Shown: in pieces, positions 32,475 to 42,464 of the stretch
Numbering within the stretch: the stretch's first letter is position 1
How the letters are laid out: each line of letters starts with the position of its first letter
Origin: Nemertoderma westbladi
Taxonomy: Eukaryota; Xenacoelomorpha; Nemertodermatida; Nemertodermatidae
DNA length: 64,000 nt
Assembly (NCBI GenBank): GCA_032718475.1
Contig: JAUCBJ010000701.1
Span: 1 to 64,000, forward strand
Reading direction: 5' to 3'
Position numbers and translations under genes: made by a program
The notes under the pieces: model-generated
Told to the model about the DNA's origin: nothing
Database searches by the model: none
What the model saw: only the letters and a program-made list of their open reading frames with translations

Positions 32475-33053
32475 ATGGGACTATGGGAGATTTCAGCTAG
32501 ATATTCTGATGCTATTGGTCTTAGGTATTATAATGGGTTTAACTTAACAGCATCAGAAGTAAATTCATTGTGGTATGAATGGAATTATGAAATTAGTAAC
32601 GAAGGTGTCTTTTCAGAGCTAGACACGAGCAATAAAGCTTTATCTAACCGACTTAAAGTAAAAATAAATGTACAAGAAAAAAAAGTAATTTTTACAGACA
32701 AGGAAAGCAAATATTTACAGTTACATTATGATAAAGACATACCACATATAGAGTTTCTCAATGATATGATGGAAAAGGTTTCATCAACTGATATAGCAGA
32801 CGGTTTCGCGATTTTATATCAACCAACTTGGAAGTTTAAGGTTAATAAGTCATTTCCAGAAACAGTTTCATCCATATTTAATCCAAAGACATACATCGAA
32901 GAGACATCGAGTGATAGAAAGCGCAGATCTACGTCTCAAACATCTTCCAATCCCAACAATGATTCTATACCTACAAAGAAAAGAAAAGTTACAAAAGCAA
33001 GTGAAGAGGTAGCAGATTACAATAAGGAACATATAAAAGCAGTATCAGATTGA
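32475..33053 (+). CDS. Polinton-associated hypothetical protein, about 190 aa
   Basis: Not recognised. The ORF is open from 32433, but the first part probably derives from the junction with the LINE, so the ATG at 32475 is preferred. Residues 1-145 look like a globular domain (LRYYNGFNLTASEVNSLWYEW; IEFLNDMMEKVSSTDIADGF). The C-terminal 50 residues are basic and Ser-rich, with KRRSTS and PTKKRKVTKA, the latter resembling a classical nuclear localisation signal. It has the same strand and composition as polB, which starts 555 bp downstream. It may be a regulatory or DNA-binding protein of the element. It is possibly 5'-truncated. Confidence 0.45.
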   Translation: MGLWEISARYSDAIGLRYYNGFNLTASEVNSLWYEWNYEISNEGVFSELDTSNKALSNRLKVKINVQEKKVIFTDKESKYLQLHYDKDIPHIEFLNDMMEKVSSTDIADGFAILYQPTWKFKVNKSFPETVSSIFNPKTYIEETSSDRKRRSTSQTSSNPNNDSIPTKKRKVTKASEEVADYNKEHIKAVSD

Positions 33054-33059
33054 TTTATT

Positions 33060-33600
33060 ATTAACTAGAGACTTTTTTTTTCAGTTTCACACTGACTAGT
33101 AAAGGTAACTTTTTAACATAAAGCATAATTATTATAAAGTATTTGCATGTAAAGGTGACTTTATTGAGTAAATATTGGTGATAGTTTATATTTAATGTGA
33201 GCATGGGATTAGGTATAAAACATTCGCATGTAAATGCATGAGTTTACCTGATATTATAATAAAACATTAGCATGTAAAACCTACTTTATCAATGAAAATT
33301 AAAAACGCATTATGCACATCTTGGTTTAGACTTGATTTTATTATAAAGAATTCAGTTGTAAAAGCAACTTTATTTATGATATTAGTTTCCAATGTAACTG
33401 TTATTTATGATTGGTTGGTATAAGTAGAAACTTGAAATATATATAAAGAGCTCAACTGATTCAATCGAGCTCATTCTGAAAATATTAAATTAATTAAAGT
33501 TTAGATATTATATCTTATTTGTGTTGAGTAGCTTATGAATTTTTTTTTTGATTATATATATAACAATATTCATATTAATTTTAAATTATTTTTAGGATAA
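33060..33600 (+). promoter_or_regulatory. Repeat-rich promoter region upstream of polB
   Basis: Four or five degenerate units of about 40-80 bp recur, each with a TATAAA-like box, then (T/C)GCATGTAAA or a similar GTTGTAAAAG, then ACTTTAT: near 33130, 33215, 33260 and 33345. A strong TATATATAAAG at about 33439-33449 is followed by TCAACTGATTC. It lies about 160 bp before the polB ATG (33608), a good core promoter position. The repeats may bind a regulatory protein. Confidence 0.5.
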
Positions 33601-33607
33601 TAAAGAG

Positions 33608-36600
33608 ATGGATAAACAATTAAAATGTCCATTTTGTCCTCTTCAAATTTCTAAACGAAATTATTTAACTCACTTGAAATCACATTTTCAAGAATACAAT
33701 TGTTTTAATTGTCAAGTGAAATGTTCACGTGAAGAAATTTGCAAACGACATGAATCAACTACGGGTTGTAAAGAAATGAAGTTTTGCGTGTATGAAAAAA
33801 CTTCCCTACTTGTAATAAAGAGTATTTATATGAGAATTATTTACGTCACGACTGTCACCAACGTTATTATCATGTTAGACCACCACGACGGAACCAAAAC
33901 AATACTGTCGCATCTAGAAAAAGACTGAAATCTGGTCAAGGTCCATCAATTTTTAGCCTCGAACGAGCCGCACATGATAACCGTTTAGAAATCTATGTTT
34001 ACAATCTTCCGAATGATGAAGATTTTCCTGATATTCATTCATCGATACTAAAAATTCTGCCTCATATTGAAAAGTTATTATTAGGAAAACTTAGCGAAAT
34101 GAATGTACTTAGACCCTGGCTAGGTGTGAATATATTCATGTATCGATCACATTTTTCAGAGGGTGACCAAGAAGAAACTTTCTATTTTAGTTCTTCAGGT
34201 GGTGCAGTTAATACCGTAGATTCACATGAAAGTTTCTATATTTGGTTTGAGTATGTACTAGAAAAATTAATGCAAAAAATGGCCATGTTTAACACTCGTG
34301 GCTCAGGGTGGCGCGTTGAATCTTTATTAAGAGTGGAAATTAAAGTAGCTGAATCCAAGTCTAAGTCACTGGAATATAAAGGTCATGGTTATATGGAGTT
34401 ACCTAAGGCTCTATCGAGTAAACGATGTGTTATAAATATACAAACGACTGATAATGACTGTTTCAAATGGGCTATTATAGCCACAAAGTTTAGCAGGAAA
34501 GTGAAGATAAACAAAAACCGTACTTCGCAGTACACAGATTACATGAATCATTTTATTTTTGACAACGGGAACAAAGATTATCCAACAGAATGGCAGCTTG
34601 CAATTAAACTTTTTGAAAAACAGAATTCAGCATATATAATTAATTTATTACTCTACGACAACAATCGAGTATCTATATTAAGACAGGCACCATTTAGTAA
34701 AATCACTCCAGATAAAGAGTTATTGAATATATTACTTGTAAAAAATAAGAATACGAGTAAACAATCACATTATGTTTGCATAACTAACTTGAATCGTTTG
34801 ATGAATACAAGAGGTAAGCATATTAGATGTAGGAAATGTTGTGAACGGTATTTGTCTCATTTCTATAGCAAGGATGTTCTAGAATTTCACCGTCTTGCTT
34901 GTTATCGAGGAAAAAGTCAAGTTGAGAAGCTACCATCTGAAAAAAGAACTCACATTAGCTTTAGAAATTTAGACAGAACATTACCAGCATTGTTTGTAAT
35001 ATATTTTGACATAGAATCTATTTTGGAGCCAGCCAGCAACAGTAAATTTATTCAGAATCATATTCCATGCGCTGTAAGTTATTTAGTTGTCCCTAGTAGC
35101 GAATTAATCAATCCACCAAAATTTTATTTGAAGACCTTTACAAAAACAATCGACAACAACTGTATTCAAGACTTTTTAGACTCTGTATATAATGACATCA
35201 CCCAATTATATAAGTGGTCAGAAACTCACACGAGAGAGAAGATGATACTTAATGATGTAGATAAGTTAAGTTTTTGGAAAGCTAAAACTTGCTTTTATTG
35301 CAATGTTTTATTTAAGGATAAGTCTGAGAAAAACAAACATCACTCACATATTACTGGTAACTATATAGCAGCCGCTTGTAACGCATGTAACCGCTCTTTA
35401 TCGTTGAAACGACACATGTATATACTTACTGCACACAACTGCAATCACTACAATTTGCATTTTCTTTTACAAGTTGGGTTTACCAATAACAGATATTCTG
35501 ATTGGGATATAAAGGTGATCCCTAAAAATTCTGAAAGGTATATTTCACTAAGTATACATATACCGGTGAAAGATCAAAAAACAATAATCGAGCTACGTGT
35601 CTTAGACACATATCAATTTTTATCCTTTTCCCTAAGTACTTTAGTTGATTGTTCAACAAAGGATATAGACAGCGAGGATATAACATCAGTTCTACCAATT
35701 ACTGAACAGCAAATGAAATATTTTTATCCGAATTTAAATAATGCAACAATTAAACGAAAAGGTATATTTCCCTACGAGTATCTGACAGATTTAAATAAAT
35801 TCAATGATTCGAAATTACCATCAATAGACAAATTTTATAGTAAATTAACACAAAATACCTGTACACCCGAGGAATATAGTTTTGCCAACGCATCATGGAG
35901 TCAGTTTGACTGTTCAAATCTCAAGGATTATCTTTTAGCATACTTAAAACTCGATGTTTGTCTCCTCGCTGATATATTTGAGAACTTTAGGAGAGTATGT
36001 AGACAACACTATGAATTAGAAGTAGTTTATTATTGCAGTATCGCAGCTTTCACTTATGATTGCACCCTGAAATACAATAAATGTAAGTTAGCATTAATAA
36101 AAGATTACCAAACATATAGAGATTTTGAAGCATCTATTAGAGGAGGGATTTCATTCTGTCGAAAGCATTACATAGAATCAAATATACCAGATACTGATAA
36201 TTATGATCCAAGCAAGGAAGAGTGTCATATTTTCAATATAGATTTTAATTCCTTGTATTCGGGTAATTTAAGTAAAAAGCTACCTGTTTCAGGTTTTGAA
36301 CAACTCAACGTTACATATTTAGAGAATGCTGCTCCAGAAGAACTAATAAACTATTTAACAAATCTTGATACTGAAGGAGATATTGGGTTTTTCTTAATTT
36401 GCGATTTGAAATATCCCAAAGATATTCATGATCGTACATTAGAACTACCCTTAGCCCCAGAACATTTAAGTATAAATGAGACAATGCTTTCACCATATAT
36501 GAAAGATCAATTTAATAATGTATGTAAACAAAGAGGTACTAATAGTAAGTATAAGATGTGTGCACCATAACTTATGTTGACACAATTCGATAAAGAATTC

Positions 36601-37602
36601 TATCATGTAAATTTAAAACTGTTAAAATTTTATATAAAACAAGGTTTAATTGTTACTAAGCTCCATAAATTGTATTCTTTCCATCAAGACTTTGTATTTA
36701 AACCCTATATAGATTTTAATATTAATCAAAGACGACTAGCAAAAAGTTACATTGAAACAGCTGTCGCAAAGCTGCTTAATAACTCTTTATTCGGTAAGTC
36801 AATAGAGAGGATACGAGATCGCTGTAATTTCCGTATCGCGAATACCAAAGTAAAATGTGATCAATTGGTGAAACGTATAAATCACGAAAATTTCATGATT
36901 TATAACAATTCCTTATTGGGACACTTATTAGTGAAAGACAGCGTGACACTAGATAAACCAGTCTATGTAGGTAGTACTGTCTTGGATTTAGCGAAACTTG
37001 ATATGTATGAGCTGTACTACGATAAATTACTACATATTGAGAAAGAATTAAACTGCCGAATTGAAATTGTAGCATCAGATACAGACTCATTAATAGGTTG
37101 TTATTATAATACATCGCAGAGTAATTTCTTAAAAGCATTAATTAAAAATAATATTTTAGATACCTCTAATTACCCCAAGGATCACCCTCTCTACAGCGAT
37201 AAAAATAAATCCAGACTCTATTACTGTAAAGACGAGTTGTGCTCACGAGAGATTAAACAAGCAGTATTTTTACGTCCAAAGTTATATTCAATTTTGGAAT
37301 GGAATAACAAAAATGTTCGTAGAGCGAAAGGAATAACAAGAGCTGTTGTGGATAAAAAAATTTGCCACGAAGATTATTTAAGAGCATATAAGGATAACGA
37401 AGAAATTTCCAAGGAAACGCATCAATTTCAGAGTCAATTACACAAAGTGTACACTGTAGCACGAGATAAGTTTGTTCTCAGCGCATTTGTCGATAAACTT
37501 TATTGGGTTAATAAAAATCATTCACTTCCCTGGGGTCACTATCAAACAAAGGTTGTAAAACCAATTAAAAAAAAAATATACCTATTTATCGGGAGCCAAA
37601 CA
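33608..37602 (+). pseudogene. polB: Polinton protein-primed DNA polymerase B, broken
   Basis: The replicative polymerase of Polintons. Order: N-terminal zinc fingers from 33608 (CPFCPLQISKRNYLTHLKSH, C2H2, and a second Cys/His pair); a one-base frameshift between about 33796 and 33808; a Polinton N-terminal region with GSGWRVESLLRVEI and CVINIQTTDNDCFKWAI; an exonuclease with FDIES near 35005; polymerase motif A in IDFNSLYSG (36240); an in-frame TAA at 36568-36570; motif B in KLLNNSLFGK (36766); and the catalytic ASDTDSLI (37072). The family ends near the SLPWGHY block (37530). The upstream and downstream parts of the TAA are in the same frame, so one base change accounts for it. About 1,320 codons in all, normal for the family. 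The same frame runs on into the TBP-like domain through an A10 run. Confidence 0.85.
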
Positions 37603-38145
37603 ATGAACTATCAGATAGTTAATAAGAATGTAAGTTGCCAGCAAGTGTCAGCGATTAATTTGAAAGAATTAAAAAATCAATTATCTGGCAAACACATACT
37701 CAAACCAAATCAGTTTATATATAAGATATTTGGTGCCATATTATTAATATTTAAAAATGGTCGTATTACATTATTAGGTAGTAAGTATAATTTCCAAAAA
37801 GTAAAAAAGCATGTATTTGATAAAACAAGTATTAATTTGATTTTAAAATCTATTAATTTATGTACTTATATTTTTAGAGTCTATAGGTTATTGATAAACA
37901 ATACCGGGTTTTATGTTGTCTTTGATAATGTACAACTTCAAGTTATATATGAACCTGAAATTTTTAATAATTGCAAAATAAGAATAAATAATACCGTAGT
38001 CATTTGCTGCTTTCATACCGGTAAATGTACTTTAATGTGTTCACCTAGCAAATTTCACATTTATTACCCTATATTTAGTAAACTGGTTAATTATTTATTA
38101 ATGTTTGGTGTTGTGACTTTAGGTGTAGAATATATTGGTAATTAG
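37603..38145 (+). CDS. TATA-binding-protein-like protein, 180 aa, in a Polinton
   Basis: From the ATG at 37603 the frame has exactly 180 codons, the size of the TBP core. It shows two imperfect repeats about 87 residues apart. Repeat 1: ILKPNQF (F38), then ILLIFKNGRITLLGSK (F50, G53, G59). Repeat 2: YEPEIF (Y116-F121), then VVICCFHTGKCTL (F137, G140, K141). In TBPs each repeat has a Phe after a conserved Pro-containing turn (YEPELF in repeat 2) and a second Phe in a FxSGK strand; these four Phe kink TATA DNA. All four are present here, with spacing 12 and 16 against 17 in cellular TBP. The frame is open upstream into polB, so it may be a C-terminal polymerase fusion, or a separate gene joined by slippage in the A-run at 37567-37576. 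No stop or shift lies within it. Likely role: element-specific transcription initiation; this is inference. Confidence 0.7.
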   Translation: MNYQIVNKNVSCQQVSAINLKELKNQLSGKHILKPNQFIYKIFGAILLIFKNGRITLLGSKYNFQKVKKHVFDKTSINLILKSINLCTYIFRVYRLLINNTGFYVVFDNVQLQVIYEPEIFNNCKIRINNTVVICCFHTGKCTLMCSPSKFHIYYPIFSKLVNYLLMFGVVTLGVEYIGN

Positions 38146-38285
38146 AAGGTGAAAATTAAACATTATTATTTTTCAATCGATCTATCGGTAGTTAGGGAAA
38201 ACTAACCTCGTTTGAATAAGCATGACTCTCACAGGCTGACTGCGTGCCTAGCTGACAGTAGCTGCGAGGCTGACTGCGTGACTAT
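38146..38285. other. Spacer after the TBP-like ORF
   Basis: Contains several GCTGACTGCGTG/GCGAGG units leading into the 452-bp tandem repeat. No gene. Confidence 0.5.
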
Positions 38286-39186
38286 CTGCGAGGTTGACTG
38301 CATCCCAGCAGCGTGGGTGACTGCGCACATATCTGATTGTAACTGGCTCACGATATTGTATACATTGGCTTAGTTTGTTACTGCAGGTACTGTTACATTA
38401 ATACTGTAGTACCAGTACTGCAGTACAATGCTAATAGAAGGAAATCAGTATGCTCTATCTGACTATACTGTTACAACAACAGTGAAAGTACTGCAGTACT
38501 GTATTGTTTGGGTAGGTGATCTAATCCCTGTATGTGAGACCCATGCGTGCAATCCAGGTCATGACTGCAGTATGCTAATCAAGGTTCGGGTAGACTGCAG
38601 TATCCTTATAGGTGAAAAAAAACAAATGCTATTGCATCAGATTACTGCTGTACTGATACCGGTAGACCGCGACTACAGTGTTGGAAGAGTAAAACACTAC
38701 CGGTACTGATAAAGTGGATGACAGTTGTGGATAGGGGCTGCGAGGTTGACTGCATCCCTGCAGGGTGGCTGACTGCACACACATCTGATTGTAACTGGCT
38801 CACGATATTGTATACATTGGCTTAGTTTGTTACTGCAGGTACTGTTACATTAATACTGTAGTACCGGTACTGCAGAACAATGCTAATAGAAGGAAATCAG
38901 TATGCTCTATCTGACTATACTGTTACAACAACAGTGAAAGTACTGCAGTACTGTATTGTTTGGCTAGGTGATCTAATCCCTACATGTGAGACCTATGCGT
39001 GCAATCCAGGTCATGACTGCAGTATGCTAATCAAGGTTCGGGTAGACTGCAGTATCCTTATAGGTGAAAAAAAACAAATACTATTGCATCAGATTAATGC
39101 TGTACTGATACCGGTAGACCGCGACTACAGTGTTGGAAGAGTAAAACACTACCGGTACTGATAAAGTGGATGACAGTTGTGGATAA
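38286..39186. repeat. Two tandem copies of a 452-bp unit between the Polinton arms
   Basis: Units 38286-38737 and 38738-39186 are about 95% or more identical. Both are dense in TACTGCAGTA, ACCGGTA and GACTGCAGTAT palindromes. Each holds an intact 93-codon ORF (38428 and 38880), but the six base differences between the ORFs all change amino acids (five codons), so there is no sign of protein-level selection. The block sits at the convergence point of the plus and minus gene arms. It may be non-coding: a replication, termination or insulation region, or just a duplication. Confidence 0.8.
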
Positions 39187-39679
39187 GCCTATAATAAATT
39201 ATTGAATTTAACAGTACCGGTACCAACAGGTTAACATTACATCATATACAGATTATGTTGCATTTCTGACTAATATTACTAAAGTTATATCACTAGTCAA
39301 CTACTGTATGTGTTATTAGTTTGCGATGTATAGGATGTTTCGCAATACCATTACAACTATATTAGAATGATATCGAGAATACTTACTGTACATGTTACGT
39401 CTATATCATATTGTTAAATGTGTATGGTTTACCTAGCGCAATTGATTCTTTTTTAGAGAACTTGTTGTAAAAAAAATTATATTTTATTATATTTTTATAT
39501 TAACATCAAGATCATCACCAAAATAAAATTATATTATATCCCATCACATTAGAAGCTTAGAGTAAACCTACTGTACATCATTCACCGCAGTTATTTCTTT
39601 CTGTTTATCACCTGTCTCAGTTAATCGCTTCATTACATACCCTCCAATCCTTTTCGCTGAGCAGTAATTCAAGCAGCTA
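39187..39679. other. Convergent intergenic region
   Basis: AT-rich. A minus-strand open segment at about 39575-39700 (DSCLNYCSAKRIGGYVMKRL) may be the frameshifted C-terminus of the next gene. Otherwise nothing is seen. Confidence 0.4.
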
Positions 39680-40135
39680 TCACCATCGAAAACTACATTT
39701 ATCTTCTACAGTAGTTAATTTATCGTGGAAGGGGCATGGAGTTAAATAATTGTAATATAGTCGAAATATTCCCAATTTGTTCATCGATTTTGGAGCGTAA
39801 ACATCAAGTTGGGTATTTAATATTGCGGCTTTCATCAACCCGAATACATATATATTATATTTATTTTTTAATTGTCTCTTCATGTACTTTTTAAAGTCAT
39901 CTTGCGAAATGTCACCGTAATCCCAAGGTAAATGCGATGTAATATTGCGTAAATTGTTTACGTGGGCTTCATCTAATGCCGATAAGTTAATATCAGGAGG
40001 TCCTTTAATTAAAAACGTCTTTATATTAGTTTTACTGTATTTAGAATCGAATATAGCAAATTCTTTAAATACTACCGGATATTCCTTATTGTCTATCTTA
40101 TAATATTGAAAATCAACAAAAATAATATTATCCAT
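39680..40135 (-). CDS. Polinton-associated conserved-type protein, 151 aa, probably C-truncated
   Basis: The N-terminus reads MDNIIFVDFQYYKIDNKEY then FKEFAIFD; the middle has NNLRNITSHLPWDYGDIS; the end has CPFH...DKC. I recall an uncharacterised family in Polinton-bearing animal genomes with a similar order: a D-x-[EQ]-x-[YF] start, KE[LF]A, an H-x-I-x-W-x-x-G block, and CP..H then CA at the end. An RNase H-like or exonuclease-like fold is possible but unproven. The family's final Cys-Ala segment appears to continue in another frame at about 39690-39600, so a frameshift near 39690 is suspected. It is 44 bp downstream of the protease gene on the same strand. Confidence 0.5.
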   Translation of the reverse strand: MDNIIFVDFQYYKIDNKEYPVVFKEFAIFDSKYSKTNIKTFLIKGPPDINLSALDEAHVNNLRNITSHLPWDYGDISQDDFKKYMKRQLKNKYNIYVFGLMKAAILNTQLDVYAPKSMNKLGIFRLYYNYLTPCPFHDKLTTVEDKCSFRW

Positions 40136-40179
40136 TTTATCGAATAATATATTTAGATAAACAAAAGTTAAATGATTAA

Positions 40180-40635
40180 TTACAACGCAAGTTGGTTTAT
40201 TTTATAATAATTAACAAGCCATTTATATAATATTATTTCATTTATTTCCAAATTATTTGTAAACGCTGTTATTGGATAGTTTGTGTGAATTCGATTTACC
40301 AAGTAATAAAGACAGTATAACCCGCATGTGGTCCTTCTAGGGTCTTGAAATTGCCTGCGAGTAGTACACCACCTTGCTGCTGAATTTTTCTCAAGCCATT
40401 TTTCAATACATCTGTTTGGATATTTTGGACCAAACGAATTAAATAATTCAGCTTCATTATCTCGTATATATATAGCCACCCAATGAACACCTGGTAGATG
40501 CGCTTTATCGGTATTTACTATTAACCCATAGTCTCTTCGCTTATTATTATCTAATTTAGGTAATTTATTAGATGGAAACGCCCCCAAATAGTGACCACCC
40601 ACTGGAAACATATCAAGGTCCTCTGTAGATAACAT
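40180..40635 (-). CDS. Adenain-like cysteine protease (Polinton PRO), 151 aa
   Basis: Maturation protease that cleaves capsid precursors in adenoviruses and, by analogy, Polintons. The C48-type catalytic order is visible: VHWVAIY with His51, AELFNSFG at 62-69, RQFQDP with Gln97 as oxyanion residue, and TTCGLYCLYYL with Cys104; Gln to Cys spacing of 7 fits the family. The acidic third member would fall at position 66, where this copy has Asn (FNSFG where FDSFG is usual), so activity may be weak or lost. Full length, no stops. The promoter may lie in the 170-bp gap before the MCP gene, where TTTAAATAG occurs about 35 bp from the ATG. Confidence 0.85.
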   Translation of the reverse strand: MLSTEDLDMFPVGGHYLGAFPSNKLPKLDNNKRRDYGLIVNTDKAHLPGVHWVAIYIRDNEAELFNSFGPKYPNRCIEKWLEKNSAARWCTTRRQFQDPRRTTCGLYCLYYLVNRIHTNYPITAFTNNLEINEIILYKWLVNYYKINQLAL

Positions 40636-40808
40636 ACTTAATCGATATGTATTTCTTTCCTGCTATTTAAACTTAATGATTGATCATAAATATTAAAAAC
40701 GATTACATTTATGGTCTCAACCAACGGTTTGGCAAATCTTAATTTTAATTGTCCGTTAGTATATATTGATGGTTGGGGATCCCTAACATAACCGTCGGCA
40801 GTTAGGTC

Positions 40809-41897
40809 TCAGGATATGAGTGGGCAATTACCTAAGTAGGTTTCATGGTCTATATTATTACCTCCATAACCGTTAATATATGTATTAATGTTCTTCATTA
40901 ATTGAGTATACTCAAAAATAAATGTTCCATCTGTAAAATTAGGCTCGTATATTACACCACCTACTGGAAGACTGTCTACAATCAGCTCCGCGCGTTTAAG
41001 GTTAAAATGTTCAAATTTCAATGGGTTACTAGTTAATTCTCCCGAATATGAATTATTTGTTATAAAACCGATAATAACTAATTTGGGTTTTTTACCATCA
41101 AATATGTTTGTTTGGGTGTAATTTGTGGTTTGAGCGGGAATAGTAAATGTAGTAACCTCTTTTTTTTGAAATTGATATTCAATATTGTAGCTCTCTAAAC
41201 CTTTTAGATGGCTGCTTTCTATTACTGGATTAACCTCCATTCTAGGGATTAGGATCTTTACTTCATCTAATTCTAGCCGAAGATTTGTCACAGCGTTTGC
41301 GTTTGGAGTGATTTTAAAAATAAACGAATTTGATACTTTTCTAAAATGCATTCTTAAATCATACCCCGGTTGTATTATTTTACTTTCAGTATCAAAATCT
41401 ATCATCAATCCACTTACAAATTGCATTTGTTTACTAAAGGCATCGCCAATAGGATGCGCACCGGGATTAATTTCATTTCCGTGTTCGGATAAAGGCTGAC
41501 GAAAGCCGCCTGCCCCCAGTAGCCCATTTTTTGTTTCGTATGTTGTAAATAGTAAATTGGATAAGTACGACTTGTAGAAATAATGGTTATTGCTATTTTC
41601 AACCTGCTTCTCATTAAGGTCTATTTTAATATCACTCCACATAGTTCCAGAAGGGTAATTCAACATATAAATATGTGAGTTTTCAAGTCGTCTATCCTAC
41701 TGTACAGTACATTTTGTAATTAATAACGCATCTTGCAGTTTCGTATAGAATTCATTGGATCTCGGTACAAGAAACGTGACTTCCCTAGACTCGCTTCTGA
41801 GATTAGATACTGGGTAAATTGTTTCATAATGCTTTGCTTTAAATTCAGTCTGCATTGGCTGTGTAGAAAATAAATCTAATTCCTTAATAATTGACAT
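40809..41897 (-). pseudogene. Polinton major capsid protein (double jelly-roll), one in-frame stop
   Basis: Hexon-like shell protein. The frame starts at ATG 41897, is interrupted by TAG at 41699-41697 and continues in the same frame to 40809, about 362 codons in all. Landmarks: VTFLVPRSNEFYTKL in the N-terminal strand region; LNYPSGTMWSDIKIDLN and SNNHYFYKSYLSNLL (the conserved SNN.Y.Y..YL block of Polinton/adintovirus MCPs); LELDEVKILIPRMEVNP in the middle; PVGGVIYEPNF near the end. A length of about 360 is shorter than usual for family members I know (often 450 or more), so the C-terminus may be missing. It starts two bases after the stop of the pX-like gene. Confidence 0.8.
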
Positions 41898-41899
41898 TA

Positions 41900-42463
41900 T
41901 TAAAAAATACTTTTTTCGCAGTGTTTCAGTTTGCCTTTTTTTATTTTTCTATTTTTACTATGACGATGATGTATGTTCATAGACATTGGTCTAGTCGGTC
42001 GCTTTAAATCTCTATAAACTTTTTCTACAACTGATCTTGTTGATGGTTTCATTTTATTTAATGCTTTATTAATAACCGTATTAGCCTGCTGATGTAAGAC
42101 CCGCTTACCTTTTGGTATTACGTATTGTCTCATAAATTTTGTGGTAAATGGTAAAGCTTTTTGTAAAACGTTTTTTGCTAATGGCTTTCCAAATTTTTTC
42201 AATGTAGATAAAGCGTCTGTAAATATACCTTCTCCGTGTTGATTTGTCCGCATACCTCTGCGATAACGTTGAAATCGACGTTGTTTTAAGTTTGGACCAA
42301 ATGCACCAATTTGTTGACCGTAAGGGTCAATATATGATCCACCTCGAAAAACAGGAACTTGCGTCGAGCCTCTCGTACTTCTACCACCTTTAAAAACAGC
42401 AAGATTAGAGTCTGCACCGCCATATTGAGGTTTACTGTATCTTTGAAATAAATCGGAATCCAT
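41900..42463 (-). CDS. Basic Gly-rich virion protein, adenovirus pX-like, 187 aa
   Basis: The N-terminus is glycine-rich with repeated AVFKGGRS and VPVFRGGSY motifs and YGQQIGAFG. The middle has a hydrophobic/amphipathic stretch (GIFTDALSTLKKFGKPLAKNV). The C-terminal 80 residues are very basic (KNRKIKKGKLKH). Such small basic proteins next to the MCP in Polintons and adintoviruses are thought to be core or membrane-lytic proteins analogous to adenovirus pX/pVI. It starts one base after the end of the second minor capsid gene and stops two bases before MCP, so the four genes may share one transcript. The frame is intact. Confidence 0.65.
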   Translation of the reverse strand: MDSDLFQRYSKPQYGGADSNLAVFKGGRSTRGSTQVPVFRGGSYIDPYGQQIGAFGPNLKQRRFQRYRRGMRTNQHGEGIFTDALSTLKKFGKPLAKNVLQKALPFTTKFMRQYVIPKGKRVLHQQANTVINKALNKMKPSTRSVVEKVYRDLKRPTRPMSMNIHHRHSKNRKIKKGKLKHCEKSIF

Positions 42464-42464
42464 T

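Noticed and set aside
38428-39161. Two 93-codon ORFs, nearly identical, as possible paralogous genes
   Set aside because: They lie in a 452-bp tandem repeat whose flanks are equally conserved, and the differences within the ORFs are all amino-acid changing; no protein-level constraint is visible.
38286-39186. CRISPR-like array
   Set aside because: Two long units with no spacers. No CRISPR array occurs anywhere in the window, as expected for animal DNA.
36568-41699. Reassigned stop codons (alternative genetic code) in the Polinton
   Set aside because: TAA and TAG occur once each alongside frameshifts in polB, minor capsid 2 and integrase; ordinary decay explains them.
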